From contig NZ_PGEM01000066.1 of NCBI RefSeq assembly GCF_002934005.1, positions 1 to 44,065 of the forward strand: a stretch of DNA of 44,065 nt, given 5' to 3'. The DNA is from Cuspidothrix issatschenkoi CHARLIE-1. Lineage in GTDB: Bacteria; Cyanobacteriota; Cyanobacteriia; Cyanobacteriales; Nostocaceae. Of this stretch, positions 34,947 through 43,696 are shown one piece after another; within the stretch, counting starts at the first letter, position 1; the number at the start of each line of letters is the position of its first letter. The notes under the pieces are model-generated. The model ran no database searches, was not told the origin of the DNA, and saw only the letters and a program-made list of their open reading frames with translations. Made by a program: the position numbers and the translations under genes.

Positions 34947-35720
34947 TTAAGCAAAACTAGAAATACCAAAATCTGGTGGTATATCTTGCAGCCTTCCTGG
35001 TCCAATAGCTTGTAGTCCTTCTTTGAGGATAATATCACCCGTATACAAGGCTTTACCCACTATCACACCGGTGACACCTTGGGGTTCTAAAGCCAATAAA
35101 CTTAACAAATCAGTGACCGAACTGACACCACCGGAAGCAATTACGGGTATGGAAATTGCCGCCGCGAGTTCTCGCAATGCGTCTAAATTAGGGCCTTGTA
35201 GTGTACCGTCACGGTTAATATCGGTGTAAATGATTGCTGCTGCACCTAATTCTTGCATTTGGGTCGCTAGTTGGGTGGCTAATACTGTTGATGTTTCTAA
35301 CCAACCGCGAGTTGCAACTAAGCCGTTACGAGCATCTATACCAATAATAATTTGTTGAGGAAATTCTTCACAAAGTTCTTGGACTAACTGGGGTTGTTCT
35401 ACAGCGACAGTTCCGAGAATTGCCCAATTGACACCCAGATTAAATAATTGTACAACACTGGAGCGATCGCGTAATCCTCCTCCCACTTCAATGGGTATCT
35501 CCAGATTATTTCTAATGGCTTCAATGGCGGCTAAGTTGACGATTTTACCAGCTTTCGCGCCATCCAAATCAACTAAATGTAATCTAGTTGCGCCTTGGTC
35601 TGCCCACATTTTCGCCATTTCCACGGGGTTTTCGCCAAATACTTGCGATCGCTCGTAGTCTCCTTTATATAGTCGCACACAGCGACCTTCTAATAAATCA
35701 ATTGCGGGTATTACTTCCAT
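34947..35720 (-). CDS. hisA: phosphoribosylformimino-AICAR-phosphate isomerase HisA
   Basis: A TIM-barrel enzyme of 257 residues for the fourth step of histidine synthesis. Catalytic aspartates are D8 in [19 protein letters not shown] and D129 in [10 protein letters not shown]. Phosphate-binding glycines are in VGGGLRD (79-85) and [19 protein letters not shown] near the C-terminus completes the second phosphate site. It is a little longer than the common 240-250 because of a short C-terminal tail. The gene stands alone, as his genes usually do in cyanobacteria. Two HIP1 sites lie within it. Confidence 0.95.
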   Translation of the reverse strand: MEVIPAIDLLEGRCVRLYKGDYERSQVFGENPVEMAKMWADQGATRLHLVDLDGAKAGKIVNLAAIEAIRNNLEIPIEVGGGLRDRSSVVQLFNLGVNWAILGTVAVEQPQLVQELCEEFPQQIIIGIDARNGLVATRGWLETSTVLATQLATQMQELGAAAIIYTDINRDGTLQGPNLDALRELAAAISIPVIASGGVSSVTDLLSLLALEPQGVTGVIVGKALYTGDIILKEGLQAIGPGRLQDIPPDFGISSFA

Positions 35721-35724
35721 AATT

Positions 35725-35763
35725 GTTGACTTTTGACGGTTGACTTTTGACGGTTGACTTTTG
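35725..35763. repeat. 14-bp tandem repeat GTTGACTTTTGACG
   Basis: Nearly three units of a 14-mer (two heptamer halves) lie just upstream of hisA (minus strand). It is a short tandem heptamer repeat of the kind frequent in Nostocales, and its copy number is likely variable. Confidence 0.7.
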
Positions 35764-35786
35764 TACGGGCGAACGGCCGTTCACCC

Positions 35787-36086
35787 CTACTGCCTCTTAA
35801 CTGTCACCTGTTCCTGTACTGCTTGGCGAAAACCTAAGACTAGCAAGATGTTAGCAAGGGTTAAAAAAACTTCCGCGCCACCATGTAACCAGTCTATATT
35901 GGCGAGTTGTTCTTGATAAGCGACTTTGGCATAAATGCCGGCGGGAATAGTGACAGCGACAAATACCAATGTGCCGTAAAATCCATATAAGGCTAAACGT
36001 GGCATTTGGGGAACGCGGCTGATAAACCACAAGAAACCCAAATAAGGAAACAGAGAGAGGGCAAAGAGGGTTTCTTTTGATATCAT
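35787..36086 (-). CDS. DUF3593 membrane protein
   Basis: A protein of 99 residues with three hydrophobic segments (about 6-24, 31-50 and 70-90). SLFPYLGFLWFISR and FVAVTIPAGIYAKVAY are the DUF3593 pattern shared by cyanobacteria and plant chloroplasts. Its start overlaps the stop of the DUF2499 gene by 4 bp (ATGA), and the two families occur together in plastid-lineage organisms, which suggests a joint membrane role. The function is unknown. Confidence 0.85.
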   Translation of the reverse strand: MISKETLFALSLFPYLGFLWFISRVPQMPRLALYGFYGTLVFVAVTIPAGIYAKVAYQEQLANIDWLHGGAEVFLTLANILLVLGFRQAVQEQVTVKRQ

Positions 36087-36418
36087 GATTCTGATTTAAT
36101 AGGTTCTGGTTCAATGCTGCTTGCAGACTTTGTGGAACGCCAAATGAGATAAGCTGCCGCCCAAAGGGTAAAATTACCAATTAGTGTCATGGTAGCTTGT
36201 AGGGTTACTAACCATTCTAGAGATTCGGAATTGTCGAAATAATGCCAGGTACAAGCACACATTGCACTAATTAAAGCAGGTAACATACCAAAGGATAAGC
36301 CCCACCAACTACAATTTTTACTAAGTTCACCGTATATCCAGATTAGCCAAATTGCGGCTATCCACTCAATAACGCTAGAAATATGAATTATCCAGGTGGG
36401 AATTGAAAGGGCGTGCAT
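36083..36418 (-). CDS. DUF2499 membrane protein
   Basis: A protein of 111 residues with about three membrane segments. MHALSIPTWIIHISSVIEWI and CACTWHYFDN are the DUF2499 signature; the family is restricted to cyanobacteria and plastid-bearing eukaryotes. A charged C-terminal tail (SIEPEPIKSES) follows the last helix. It is the first gene of a two-gene unit with the DUF3593 gene. The function is unknown; the wide conservation points to a thylakoid or photosynthesis-linked role (inference). Confidence 0.87.
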   Translation of the reverse strand: MHALSIPTWIIHISSVIEWIAAIWLIWIYGELSKNCSWWGLSFGMLPALISAMCACTWHYFDNSESLEWLVTLQATMTLIGNFTLWAAAYLIWRSTKSASSIEPEPIKSES

Positions 36419-36430
36419 AATTAATAGTCA

Positions 36431-36451
36431 GTTGTCGGTTGTCGGTTGTCA
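36431..36451. repeat. heptamer tandem repeat GTTGTCG
   Basis: Three contiguous units (GTTGTCG, GTTGTCG, GTTGTCA) lie in the short divergent gap between the DUF2499 and pyruvyl transferase genes. Confidence 0.65.
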
Positions 36452-36484
36452 GTGGTAGATAATTTAGTTTAAAAAAAATTGGTA

Positions 36485-36512
36485 ATCCAAAATCCAAAAT
36501 CTAAAATTCAAA
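36485..36512. repeat. heptamer tandem repeat abutting a start codon
   Basis: Four 7-bp units (ATCCAAA, ATCCAAA, ATCTAAA, ATTCAAA) end exactly at the ATG at 36513. The repeat replaces the place where a ribosome site would normally be. Confidence 0.7.
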
Positions 36513-37562
36513 ATGGGGAAAATGCGGGTTTTATTGTCTGGGTATTACGGTAAAGGTAATGGTGGTGATGAAGCCTTGTTAGCCACACTTCTGCAAATGC
36601 TACCATCTGATGTTACTCCTGTGGTGCTTTCTGGAAATCCTGAAGAAACTCATCGGCGTTATGGTGTGGAATGTTACAACCGTATGGCGTTTTTCCAGGT
36701 GATCAACGCTTTGCGTTCCTGTGATGCTTTTATTTGGGGTGGTGGCAGTTTAATTCAAGATGCGACTAGCACTATTAGCCCTTTTTATTATGGAGGATTA
36801 ATGGCTTTAGCTCAAGTGATGGGTTTAAAAACGATTGCTTGGGGACAAGGTATCGGTCCATTGTTGCGTTCCCAAACTCGTTGGTTAGCAAAGAGTAATT
36901 TTGCAGGTTGTACTCAAGTCAGTGTACGCGATCGCTCTAGTTCTGGTTTATTATCACATTGGAGTATATCCCATATCCTTGCACCTGACCCGGTTTGGGC
37001 GTTGGAATCGAAACCAGTACCGGAATTAGTAGATTTACCAAAACCGAGAATTGCAGTTACTTTAAGAAATCATCCCCAATTAACAGAAAATAGGTTAACA
37101 ACATTAACGCAAGCTTTAGTTAATTTGCAGAAAGAAACTCAGTCCTTTATTTTATTATTGCCATTTCAAAAAAGTGAAGATTTAGGAATTGCCGAAAAAA
37201 TTCATACTCAATTAAAAGATGTGAGCAGAGTTATTTGTTCGGAAGATCCACAAGTTTTAAAAGGTGTATTTCGTAATGTGGAAATGTCCATAGGAATGCG
37301 TCTACATAGTTTAATTATGGCAGCAAGTGAAGGTTCTCTTTGTTTTGCTTTGAGTTATGACCCAAAAGTAACCCGATTAATGGAAGATTTAGAAATACCA
37401 GGTTGGGATTTAAAGGATTTACCAGATGATGTAGATGTAATTAGCAAAGCTTGGATTAATTATTATTACCATGGTGAATCTTTATCAGATGAGAAAATTC
37501 AATTCTTAGTAAATGAGGCTTATTTACATCGAGAGTTGTTGAAAACAGCTTTAAATATGTAA
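36513..37562 (+). CDS. polysaccharide pyruvyl transferase, CsaB-like
   Basis: A protein of 349 residues (346 if the ATG at 36522, MRVLLSGYYGKGN, is used; that start is more family-like and has GGGG just upstream). GYYGKGNGGDEALL and FIWGGGSLIQDATS are hallmarks of the CsaB pyruvyl transferase family, followed by VSVRDRSSSGLL, APDPVWAL and the C-terminal SIGMRLHSLIMAASEG. Such enzymes add pyruvate ketals to cell-wall or surface polysaccharides; CsaB-like proteins anchor S-layer proteins in some bacteria. The substrate here is unknown. A HIP1 site lies within the gene. Heptamer repeats abut the first ATG. Confidence 0.85.
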   Translation: MGKMRVLLSGYYGKGNGGDEALLATLLQMLPSDVTPVVLSGNPEETHRRYGVECYNRMAFFQVINALRSCDAFIWGGGSLIQDATSTISPFYYGGLMALAQVMGLKTIAWGQGIGPLLRSQTRWLAKSNFAGCTQVSVRDRSSSGLLSHWSISHILAPDPVWALESKPVPELVDLPKPRIAVTLRNHPQLTENRLTTLTQALVNLQKETQSFILLLPFQKSEDLGIAEKIHTQLKDVSRVICSEDPQVLKGVFRNVEMSIGMRLHSLIMAASEGSLCFALSYDPKVTRLMEDLEIPGWDLKDLPDDVDVISKAWINYYYHGESLSDEKIQFLVNEAYLHRELLKTALNM

Positions 37563-38127
37563 ATTTAATTGTCATAGACAATAAAAAGGCAAAATCAATA
37601 TAGGAAAATCCCCTTGGTTGTAGGTTAGTTAGAATGATGTGAGGCGATAATATCCCCAGCTTTTTTTATTTATTATCTCCATAAGTAGAACGTAATAATA
37701 CCATATCTGGATGAAGTTGTAGAGACGTTCCAGTGGAACGTCTATAGCAAATTTATTTGGTGCAGCCTCACATAAAATTGGTATAAATAATTCAAAATTT
37801 GTAGTCAGGAATTTATTCCTCCTTTGAGGACTGATATCCTGACTACGAAATGATCTCCAGGTTTTTTTTACAATAAAAGCGTTATTAAGGGAATGTGAAT
37901 TTCCAAAATATCCGGATCTGAGAATAATAAATCTGTAGAAAAGTTAATGTCATACTATTTTGACCAATCTTCATGTCAGTTGTATCTCACAATTGACAAA
38001 GATTATCCATGATATTTTTTGGCAACATTTTCTATATCTTATAACACCTAACCAGTATATAACCATCCTATCTAACAAATCAGTACCTAAAATTATATCT
38101 TTTAGATATCAAGGAGTATCAATAAAT
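37563..38127. other. gene-free region with two palindromic repeats
   Basis: The region contains an almost perfect palindrome AGACGTTCCA/TGGAACGTCT at 37723-37743 and an inverted pair GTAGTCAGGA (37801-37810) / TCCTGACTAC (37837-37846) that encloses TCCTCCTTTGAGGA. Both types are common dispersed repeats in Nostocales. A frame open from 37960 joins the next gene but lacks family sequence before 38128. No other gene is recognised. Confidence 0.5.
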
Positions 38128-38403
38128 ATGACTAATATCAATCCATCTCATACTACTAAACAATTATTAGCAGGTTATGCAGGAATTATATTTGGTGGAT
38201 TTGGAATACATAAATTTATTCTTGGTTACACTTCAGAAGGTTTTATTATGTTGTCTATTTCCATAATTGGTGGTTCTTTTACCTACGGATTTACATTAAT
38301 AATTATGCAGCTTGTGGGTTTAATTGAAGCGATGATTTATTTGAATAAACCCCATGAAGATTTTGTCAATACATATTTTGTGAATAAACAAGGTTGGTTT
38401 TAG
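38128..38403 (+). CDS. TM2 domain membrane protein
   Basis: A protein of 91 residues from the ATG at 38128, chosen because AAGGAG lies 11 bp upstream and the family homology begins here; the frame continues upstream without family sequence. Two membrane helices with the TM2 features LLAGYAGIIFGGFGIHKFIL and a second segment GFTLIIMQLVGLIEAMIYL. TM2 proteins are small and widespread, with no settled role in bacteria. It begins a run of small membrane-protein genes. Confidence 0.8.
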   Translation: MTNINPSHTTKQLLAGYAGIIFGGFGIHKFILGYTSEGFIMLSISIIGGSFTYGFTLIIMQLVGLIEAMIYLNKPHEDFVNTYFVNKQGWF

Positions 38404-38426
38404 GCTTTTGATTAAGCAAGACGAAT

Positions 38427-38600
38427 ATGCAAATTCTCAAACATAAACAGATACACTTACTTATTTTGCTCATGATGAGCATGGGATATTTTACCGTAGT
38501 ATCCAGTTGGGAAATAAATTATTTCTACAAAAGTCTAATTTTTATGTTGCCAATACAATTAACTACTGTAATTTACAGCAATAAAATTAAGCTAAAGTAG
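38427..38600 (+). CDS. possible small membrane protein
   Basis: An open frame of 57 codons beginning MQILKHKQIHLLILLMM, with two hydrophobic stretches (about 10-26 and 38-50) and a basic end (SNKIKLK). It starts 24 bp after the TM2 gene on the same strand. I see no clear ribosome site and recognise no family. It could be a real coupled small gene or chance; the AT-rich sequence favours hydrophobic frames by chance. Confidence 0.25.
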   Translation: MQILKHKQIHLLILLMMSMGYFTVVSSWEINYFYKSLIFMLPIQLTTVIYSNKIKLK

Positions 38601-38700
38601 TCATTAATCATCAATTAAATTTTTTTCTGTGGTTACTAGTCTACCAAACTTTAAAACCCTTAATTTCTATAATTAAAGGCTGTCATTTTCCAACTTTTAT

Positions 38701-39111
38701 CTATCGAGCATAGAGAAATTTTACCAGCCATATACCCAGCCACCCTAAGAGAGCATACACAACGATTGCCATTAGAATATTAACATCAAAAACGTTTGCT
38801 CCACCACTAGCAACAGGACTAATCAATAAGCTGGAAAATGGCGCAATGAAGGGAGCAGAAAGATTATAAATAAACTGGGCAAAAATATTTTGCGTATTTG
38901 CACCAGAAAAACGTAAAAAGAAGCGTAACATCAGCAAAACTTCTAGCAATCCGACTAGAAGATAAATGCTATTAATAATCCAGGCAAATGTAGAGCTTCG
39001 TCTGCCAGATTCAAGTCGTCCCTCTTCCTGTTGCAGTCGGAAATTTTCTTCTTCACGGTGAAGTTCTTGTCTTCGATCATAATTACTTTGTTCACGAGGA
39101 TTTCTATTCAT
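38701..39111 (-). CDS. YggT family membrane protein with charged N-terminus
   Basis: A protein of 136 residues from the ATG at 39111 (MNRNPREQSN); an upstream ATG at 39168 would add 19 non-family residues. The N-terminal 45 residues are strongly charged and hydrophilic (RRQELHREEENFRLQQEEGR). Then come two hydrophobic blocks with the YggT features YLLVGLLEVLLMLRFFLRF and YNLSAPFIAPFSSLL. YggT/YlmG relatives affect membrane and nucleoid organisation in cyanobacteria and plastids, but this short, charged-tail version is a separate branch, often near stress genes. The exact role is unknown. Confidence 0.82.
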   Translation of the reverse strand: MNRNPREQSNYDRRQELHREEENFRLQQEEGRLESGRRSSTFAWIINSIYLLVGLLEVLLMLRFFLRFSGANTQNIFAQFIYNLSAPFIAPFSSLLISPVASGGANVFDVNILMAIVVYALLGWLGIWLVKFLYAR

Positions 39112-39198
39112 TTTGTATAAGTGTGAGATGTTTAATAATATGGCTATAACTTCGGTGCTAGTCTTCAAACCTCAGCTACAGCCCTGCATCCTCGAAAA

Positions 39199-39354
39199 TT
39201 AGACTATGCGGCGACCAATTAGTAAATTGTAAACTATTCCCATTAGAGCTAAAACTAAAAGCAGATGAATTAAGCCACCTCCAACATTAACGGAGAACCC
39301 TAACAGCCAGAGGATAAAGAGTATAACAGCAGCAGTCCAAATTAGATTAATCAT
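39199..39354 (-). CDS. lmo0937-like small membrane protein
   Basis: A protein of 51 residues, MINLIWTAAVILFILWLLGF then SVNVGGGLIHLLLVLALMGI and VYNLLIGRR. This matches the lmo0937 family pattern: two short helices with a VGGG-LIHLLL centre and a basic C-terminus ending in RR. The ribosome site AAGGA lies 6 bp before the ATG. The family is linked to stress regulons in other bacteria. It lies 87 bp upstream of the YggT-family gene on the same strand, so the two may be co-transcribed. It is easily missed because of its size. Confidence 0.8.
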   Translation of the reverse strand: MINLIWTAAVILFILWLLGFSVNVGGGLIHLLLVLALMGIVYNLLIGRRIV

Positions 39355-39588
39355 ATTTTCCTTTTCTATTTAGATAAAAGTGATGAATATTTAATATAGG
39401 CAAATACAGGTTACAGTCTGTTTTGAGAGTAGGCATTTGGTTATGTCAACATCTTATCTGAATCTTATTGGCTCTCAATCCTCAAGAAGAAATAGTCCAA
39501 ACGAAAGAGAACAAAATTAAGCAATTAGATACTTGAAAACAGATTTACCTGAACGTTTTAATATTTTAAATAATTGGCATTAACAATA
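39355..39588. other. gene-free divergent region
   Basis: It lies between the divergent lmo0937-like gene and the next small membrane gene. I see AT-rich sequence but no repeat or clear promoter that I can support. Confidence 0.4.
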
Positions 39589-39861
39589 ATGGAAACTCTA
39601 TTAGTTGATAAAATATTTCGTGACAGCAATGGCAAAATTGTTATCGCTCAGGTGCCAAACTTACCGCTTATTGTTTGGGTATTAACTAGTTTACTATCTC
39701 TAATTTTTACAACTGGAAAAATCAATACAGTGTTCAGCTTACTGGCAAATGGCTTTTTATTTACTTGGGGGTGGATAGAATTATTTCAAGGTGTTAATTA
39801 TTTTCGTAGAGGGCTAGGTCTTGCCGTATTTATTGGTATGATTGCATTAAAAGTTATGTAG
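39589..39861 (+). CDS. small membrane protein of unknown function
   Basis: A protein of 90 residues from the ATG at 39589 (METLLVDKIF); a TTG at 39574 in the same frame is less likely. Three hydrophobic segments: LPLIVWVLTSLLSLIF (about 25-40), VFSLLANGFLFTWGWIELF (about 47-65) and LGLAVFIGMIALKV at the end. I do not recognise a named family; similar short proteins occur in filamentous cyanobacteria. It is part of the run of small membrane-protein genes between 38.1 and 39.9 kb. The following 39862-40100 holds no other feature I can support. Confidence 0.6.
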   Translation: METLLVDKIFRDSNGKIVIAQVPNLPLIVWVLTSLLSLIFTTGKINTVFSLLANGFLFTWGWIELFQGVNYFRRGLGLAVFIGMIALKVM

Positions 39862-40100
39862 TTTGATTGTCGAATATTTACAGGCTTGCAAATCTCTGAA
39901 AATTATTGATACTTAGATACAACTAAGTAATTGTGCCAAATAAATTGTACATTTAGGAGCAGTCCGGTATCTTCAAAAAGGGAATCTAAAGAAATTTAAT
40001 ATTCTTTCACTTGGTTAAAGTGGCAGATTTAGCTTAACCTCAAAGTAGAGACGTTAGTTACCAAGCGTCAGACTAACAAGAGCGAATCTAGAAACTAGCT

Positions 40101-42521
40101 ATGCAACTGATCCCAAAGACTGAAATAGTATCCGAATCTCCCACAACCCCAACAACATTGGACTCAGAGAAAATTATTTTAGATGTTGGCGGTATGAAGT
40201 GCGCTGGATGTGTGAAAGCAGTGGAAAAACAGCTTCTGCAATATCCAGGAGTAAAAAGTGTCTGTGTTAACCTGGCTACAGAAGTGGCAGTTGTGGAAGC
40301 AGAACGTGGTACTGTAGATGCAGAAGCACTAGCTCAGAAATTAACAGAGACGGGCTTTCCCAGTGAGTTACGTAGAAATAAAAATGCTGGTGATAAATCT
40401 GATCCTGCCCGGAACTCGGCTACCAAGCAACGCCAAGAAATACAAGGGACAATTAGACAGTTAGTAGTTGCTATTTTATTACTGGTATTATCAGGAATTG
40501 GCCATGTTGGTGATCTTGGCTCTTCTATTTTCCCTTTTTTAAATAATATTTGGTTTCATTGTGGACTGGCGACGGTAGCTATTATTGTCCCTGGTAGACA
40601 TATTTTAATAGAAGGTTGGCAGGGTTGGCGACGGGGTGCGCCAAATATGAATACTCTCATCGGTTTGGGAGTGCTAACGGCCTATACTGCCAGTTTGGTG
40701 GCGTTATTGTTTCCCCAAATGGGTTGGGAGTGCTTTTTTGATGAACCGGTGATGATGTTGGGTTTTATTTTGTTGGGGAGAACTTTAGAAAGACAAGCGC
40801 GAGGACGTGCTGCATCAGCATTTCGCCAATTGTTGGCGTTAAAACCGCAAACAGCGAGATTAATTATTAGTCCTGACCCGGAAAAATTAATTTCTGGGGC
40901 AAATATTATAGAAATTCCGGCGGAACAAGTGCGTGTGGGTGAATGGTTGCAGGTGCTTCCAGGGGATAAAGTTCCGGTAGATGGTGAAGTTCGCTTTGGC
41001 CAAACTACCGTAGATGAGTCCATGCTGACTGGGGAAGTTGTACCCGTGATGAAGCAACCGGGGGACACTGTGACTGGGGGAACTTTGAACCAATCAGGGG
41101 CGATCGCTATTCAATCTACCCGCACAGGTGATGATACAACTTTAGCACAAATTGTGGCTTTAGTAGAAGCTGCCCAAACTCGCAAAGCACCAGTACAAAA
41201 ATTGGCTGATAGAGTGGCTGGTTATTTTACCTACGGTGTATTAACAGCTTCTTGTTTAACATTTGCCTTTTGGTATTTGCTGGGAACTCAACTCTGGCCG
41301 GATGTAGCTATATCTGGGGGGATGGAAATGGCTCATGATATGGGGCATACTGCCCAGCATTTACTACCCCACACTCAATATTCTGAACTATTAATTAGTT
41401 TAAAATTAGCGATCGCTGTCATGGTGGTTGCTTGTCCCTGCGCGTTGGGACTCGCTACCCCTACAGCTATTCTCGTAGGAACGGGTATGGGTGCAGAACG
41501 GGGACTATTAATTAAAGGTGGGGACGTTTTAGAAAAAGTCCACAAATTAGACACGGTAGTTTTTGATAAAACTGGCACTCTCACTACAGGCAAGCCCACG
41601 GTAACTGATTGTATAGTCTTGGTAGAATCAGTTTCGCCATCATCATTAATTCAACTAGCAGCGGCAGTAGAAAGTGGCACTTATCACCCCCTATCTACAG
41701 CTATCCAACAAGAAGCTAAATTTCAAGAGTTAACCATTCCCAATGCTGTGGAGTTCCACACAGAACCAGGTCTGGGCGTATCTGCTGTCGTAGAGGGAAA
41801 AAATGTCCTGTTAGGTAATTGGGAATGGTTAAATTACCACCAAGTGAATATTCATGACAAAGTACATCAACAAGGACACAAACTAGCCAAAGCCGGAAAA
41901 ACCGTCATTGGTGTAGCTGTGGATGGGACTTTAAGCGGCTTAATTGCAGTGAGTGATACCCTCAGACCAGATGCCCAAATTGCAGTAGACAAATTACACC
42001 AGATGGGTTTACGGGTAATGCTGCTCAGTGGTGATAGACCAGAGGCAGTTCAAGCGATCGCCAAACAACTAGGAATAAATAACGACGATATTATGGCAGG
42101 TATCCCTCCAGCCCAGAAAGCTGCTACCATTCAATCTCTTCAGTCTGAAAAAACTAAATCCGTTGTGGCCATGGTAGGCGATGGTATAAATGATGCTCCT
42201 GCTTTATCACAGGCAGATGTGGGCATCGCTTTACACTCTGGTACAGATGTAGCAATGGAAACTGCGGAAATTATCTTGATGCGAAATTCTCTTACCGATG
42301 TTGTAAAATCAATTCAGTTGAGTCGTGCCACTTTCAATACTATCCGGCAAAATTTATTTTGGGCTTTTGCCTATAATACAATAGGTATTCCCCTAGCTGC
42401 TGGTGTATTATTGCCTAGCTGGGGTTTTAATCTGGGGCCTTCTAGCGCCGCAGCATTAATGGCCTTTAGCTCCGTTAGTGTTGTTACCAACTCAATTTTA
42501 TTGAGGAGATTTGCTCCCTAA
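40101..42521 (+). CDS. copper-type P1B ATPase (CtaA/PacS-like)
   Basis: A protein of 806 residues. An N-terminal heavy-metal domain has C34 and C37 in GGMKCAGCVKAVE. Eight membrane helices include the metal-coordinating C445-P446-C447 (VACPCALGLATP). The actuator has TGE in MLTGEVVP, the phosphorylated aspartate is D489 in DKTGTLTTGKPT, and the ATP hinge is GDGINDAP (D694). CPC plus CxxC indicates Cu(I) transport. A long loop before the CPC helix is rich in methionine and histidine (MEMAHDMGHTAQHLLPH). The sequence looks closer to CtaA, the copper importer supplying plastocyanin and oxidase, than to PacS, but I cannot separate these with certainty. A small metal chaperone gene is not present nearby. 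Confidence 0.9.
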   Translation: MQLIPKTEIVSESPTTPTTLDSEKIILDVGGMKCAGCVKAVEKQLLQYPGVKSVCVNLATEVAVVEAERGTVDAEALAQKLTETGFPSELRRNKNAGDKSDPARNSATKQRQEIQGTIRQLVVAILLLVLSGIGHVGDLGSSIFPFLNNIWFHCGLATVAIIVPGRHILIEGWQGWRRGAPNMNTLIGLGVLTAYTASLVALLFPQMGWECFFDEPVMMLGFILLGRTLERQARGRAASAFRQLLALKPQTARLIISPDPEKLISGANIIEIPAEQVRVGEWLQVLPGDKVPVDGEVRFGQTTVDESMLTGEVVPVMKQPGDTVTGGTLNQSGAIAIQSTRTGDDTTLAQIVALVEAAQTRKAPVQKLADRVAGYFTYGVLTASCLTFAFWYLLGTQLWPDVAISGGMEMAHDMGHTAQHLLPHTQYSELLISLKLAIAVMVVACPCALGLATPTAILVGTGMGAERGLLIKGGDVLEKVHKLDTVVFDKTGTLTTGKPTVTDCIVLVESVSPSSLIQLAAAVESGTYHPLSTAIQQEAKFQELTIPNAVEFHTEPGLGVSAVVEGKNVLLGNWEWLNYHQVNIHDKVHQQGHKLAKAGKTVIGVAVDGTLSGLIAVSDTLRPDAQIAVDKLHQMGLRVMLLSGDRPEAVQAIAKQLGINNDDIMAGIPPAQKAATIQSLQSEKTKSVVAMVGDGINDAPALSQADVGIALHSGTDVAMETAEIILMRNSLTDVVKSIQLSRATFNTIRQNLFWAFAYNTIGIPLAAGVLLPSWGFNLGPSSAAALMAFSSVSVVTNSILLRRFAP

Positions 42522-42556
42522 TATAGCGAAAGGCAAGATAAACAATAACTAGTAAC

Positions 42557-43474
42557 ATGAAAATAGCAATTAGTGGTGCAACAGGATTTGTGGGTAGTCC
42601 GCTAGTAAAAAGACTACATAAAGAAGGTCATACAATATTAGTCTTGACTCGAAATCCTAATTCTGCTCAAAGGGTTTTTCCCCCATCAGTTTTTGAGAAT
42701 TTAGAAATTATTGCTTATACCCCTGGTGTATCCGGTGCTTGGCAAAATGCGATCGCAGGTTGTGATGCAGTAGTAAATTTAGCCGGAGAACCCATTGCTG
42801 AAGAACGCTGGACACCAGAACGCAAGCAAGAACTTCTCAACAGTCGCAAACTGGGTACACAGAAAATTGTGGAAGCTATAGCCAAAGCTAATCCTCGCCC
42901 CACTGTATTAGTTAATGCTTCTGCTATCGGTTACTACGGAACGAGTGAAACCGCAACTTTTGATGAAAATAGTCCCCCAGGTCAAGATTTTCTCTCCGAA
43001 ATTTGTCAGGAGTGGGAAGGGGAAGCGAGGAAGGTTAAAGATGCTGGTGTGCGATTAGTAATTCTGCGCTTTGGCATTGTTTTAGGTAATGGTGGCGCGT
43101 TGGGAAAAATGATTACCCCCTTTAAACTTTTCGCAGGTGGACCAATTGGCAGTGGTCGCCAGTGGTTTTCTTGGATTCACATAGACGACATTGTGAGTTT
43201 AATTATTCAAGCTTTAACAAAACAAACTATGGATGGCGTGTATAACGCCACCGCACCCAGTCCTGTCCGCATGAACGATTTAAGCACAACCATGGGGGAA
43301 GTAATGAATCGTCCTTCCTGGTTGCCTGTACCTTCTTTTGCCTTGGAAGCGATGTTAGGAGATGGGGCAAAGGTAGTATTAGAAGGGCAACAGGTTCTAC
43401 CCAAACATACTTTAGAATCCGGTTTTCAGTATCAATATTCTAATTTAGAATCGGCATTGAGGCAGATTTTATAA
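42557..43474 (+). CDS. TIGR01777-type epimerase (extended SDR)
   Basis: A protein of 305 residues. The Rossmann motif GATGFVGSPLVKRL is at the N-terminus, then DAVVNLAGEPIAEERWT (hallmark of the YfcH/TIGR01777 group), ASAIGYYG with the catalytic tyrosine, RFGIVLGNGGALGKM and WFSWIHIDDIV. A C-terminal DUF1731 region follows. The substrate is unknown; the plant homologue GC1/AtSulA is plastidial and has been linked to division. It follows the copper ATPase by 35 bp on the same strand, so it may be co-transcribed, although the functions are not evidently related. Confidence 0.88.
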   Translation: MKIAISGATGFVGSPLVKRLHKEGHTILVLTRNPNSAQRVFPPSVFENLEIIAYTPGVSGAWQNAIAGCDAVVNLAGEPIAEERWTPERKQELLNSRKLGTQKIVEAIAKANPRPTVLVNASAIGYYGTSETATFDENSPPGQDFLSEICQEWEGEARKVKDAGVRLVILRFGIVLGNGGALGKMITPFKLFAGGPIGSGRQWFSWIHIDDIVSLIIQALTKQTMDGVYNATAPSPVRMNDLSTTMGEVMNRPSWLPVPSFALEAMLGDGAKVVLEGQQVLPKHTLESGFQYQYSNLESALRQIL

Positions 43475-43588
43475 AAGATCATGAGTAAATCTTCCCGAAA
43501 ATATAGATTGAAATTGACAATCATTAACAAAGCCGCCCTAATTCGTTTATCTATTTTGATAGATTTACCAGAGTTGTTAATGCTTTAA

Positions 43589-43679
43589 CAATACTATTGC
43601 CAATTTTCCCAAATATGTCTGAAACCCAATAAAATCGTAACGATATCAATAGGGTTTCAGGGTTTTGGCAATAGTATTG
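43589..43679. mobile_element. 91-bp MITE-like element with CAATACTATTGCCAA ends
   Basis: A perfect 15-bp terminal inverted repeat (43589-43603, 43665-43679) with an inner pair GAAACCC / GGGTTTC. It is noncoding. There is a single copy in this window. Nothing else is recognised in 43475-43588. Confidence 0.7.
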
Positions 43680-43696
43680 GGTTTAGTGGAGGTAAT

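Noticed and set aside
35725-35763. CRISPR array (also considered at 43863-43890 and 36431-36512)
   Set aside because: The units are 7 or 14 bp in direct contact with no unique spacers, and no cas genes are present; they are tandem heptamer repeats.
35851-36180. Open frame of 109 codons on the minus strand across the DUF3593/DUF2499 junction
   Set aside because: It overlaps two genes with clear family signatures in other frames, and its own translation shows no family pattern.
37960-38127. N-terminal extension of the TM2 protein by 56 residues
   Set aside because: The extension lacks family similarity, and the internal ATG at 38128 has a good ribosome site (AAGGAG).
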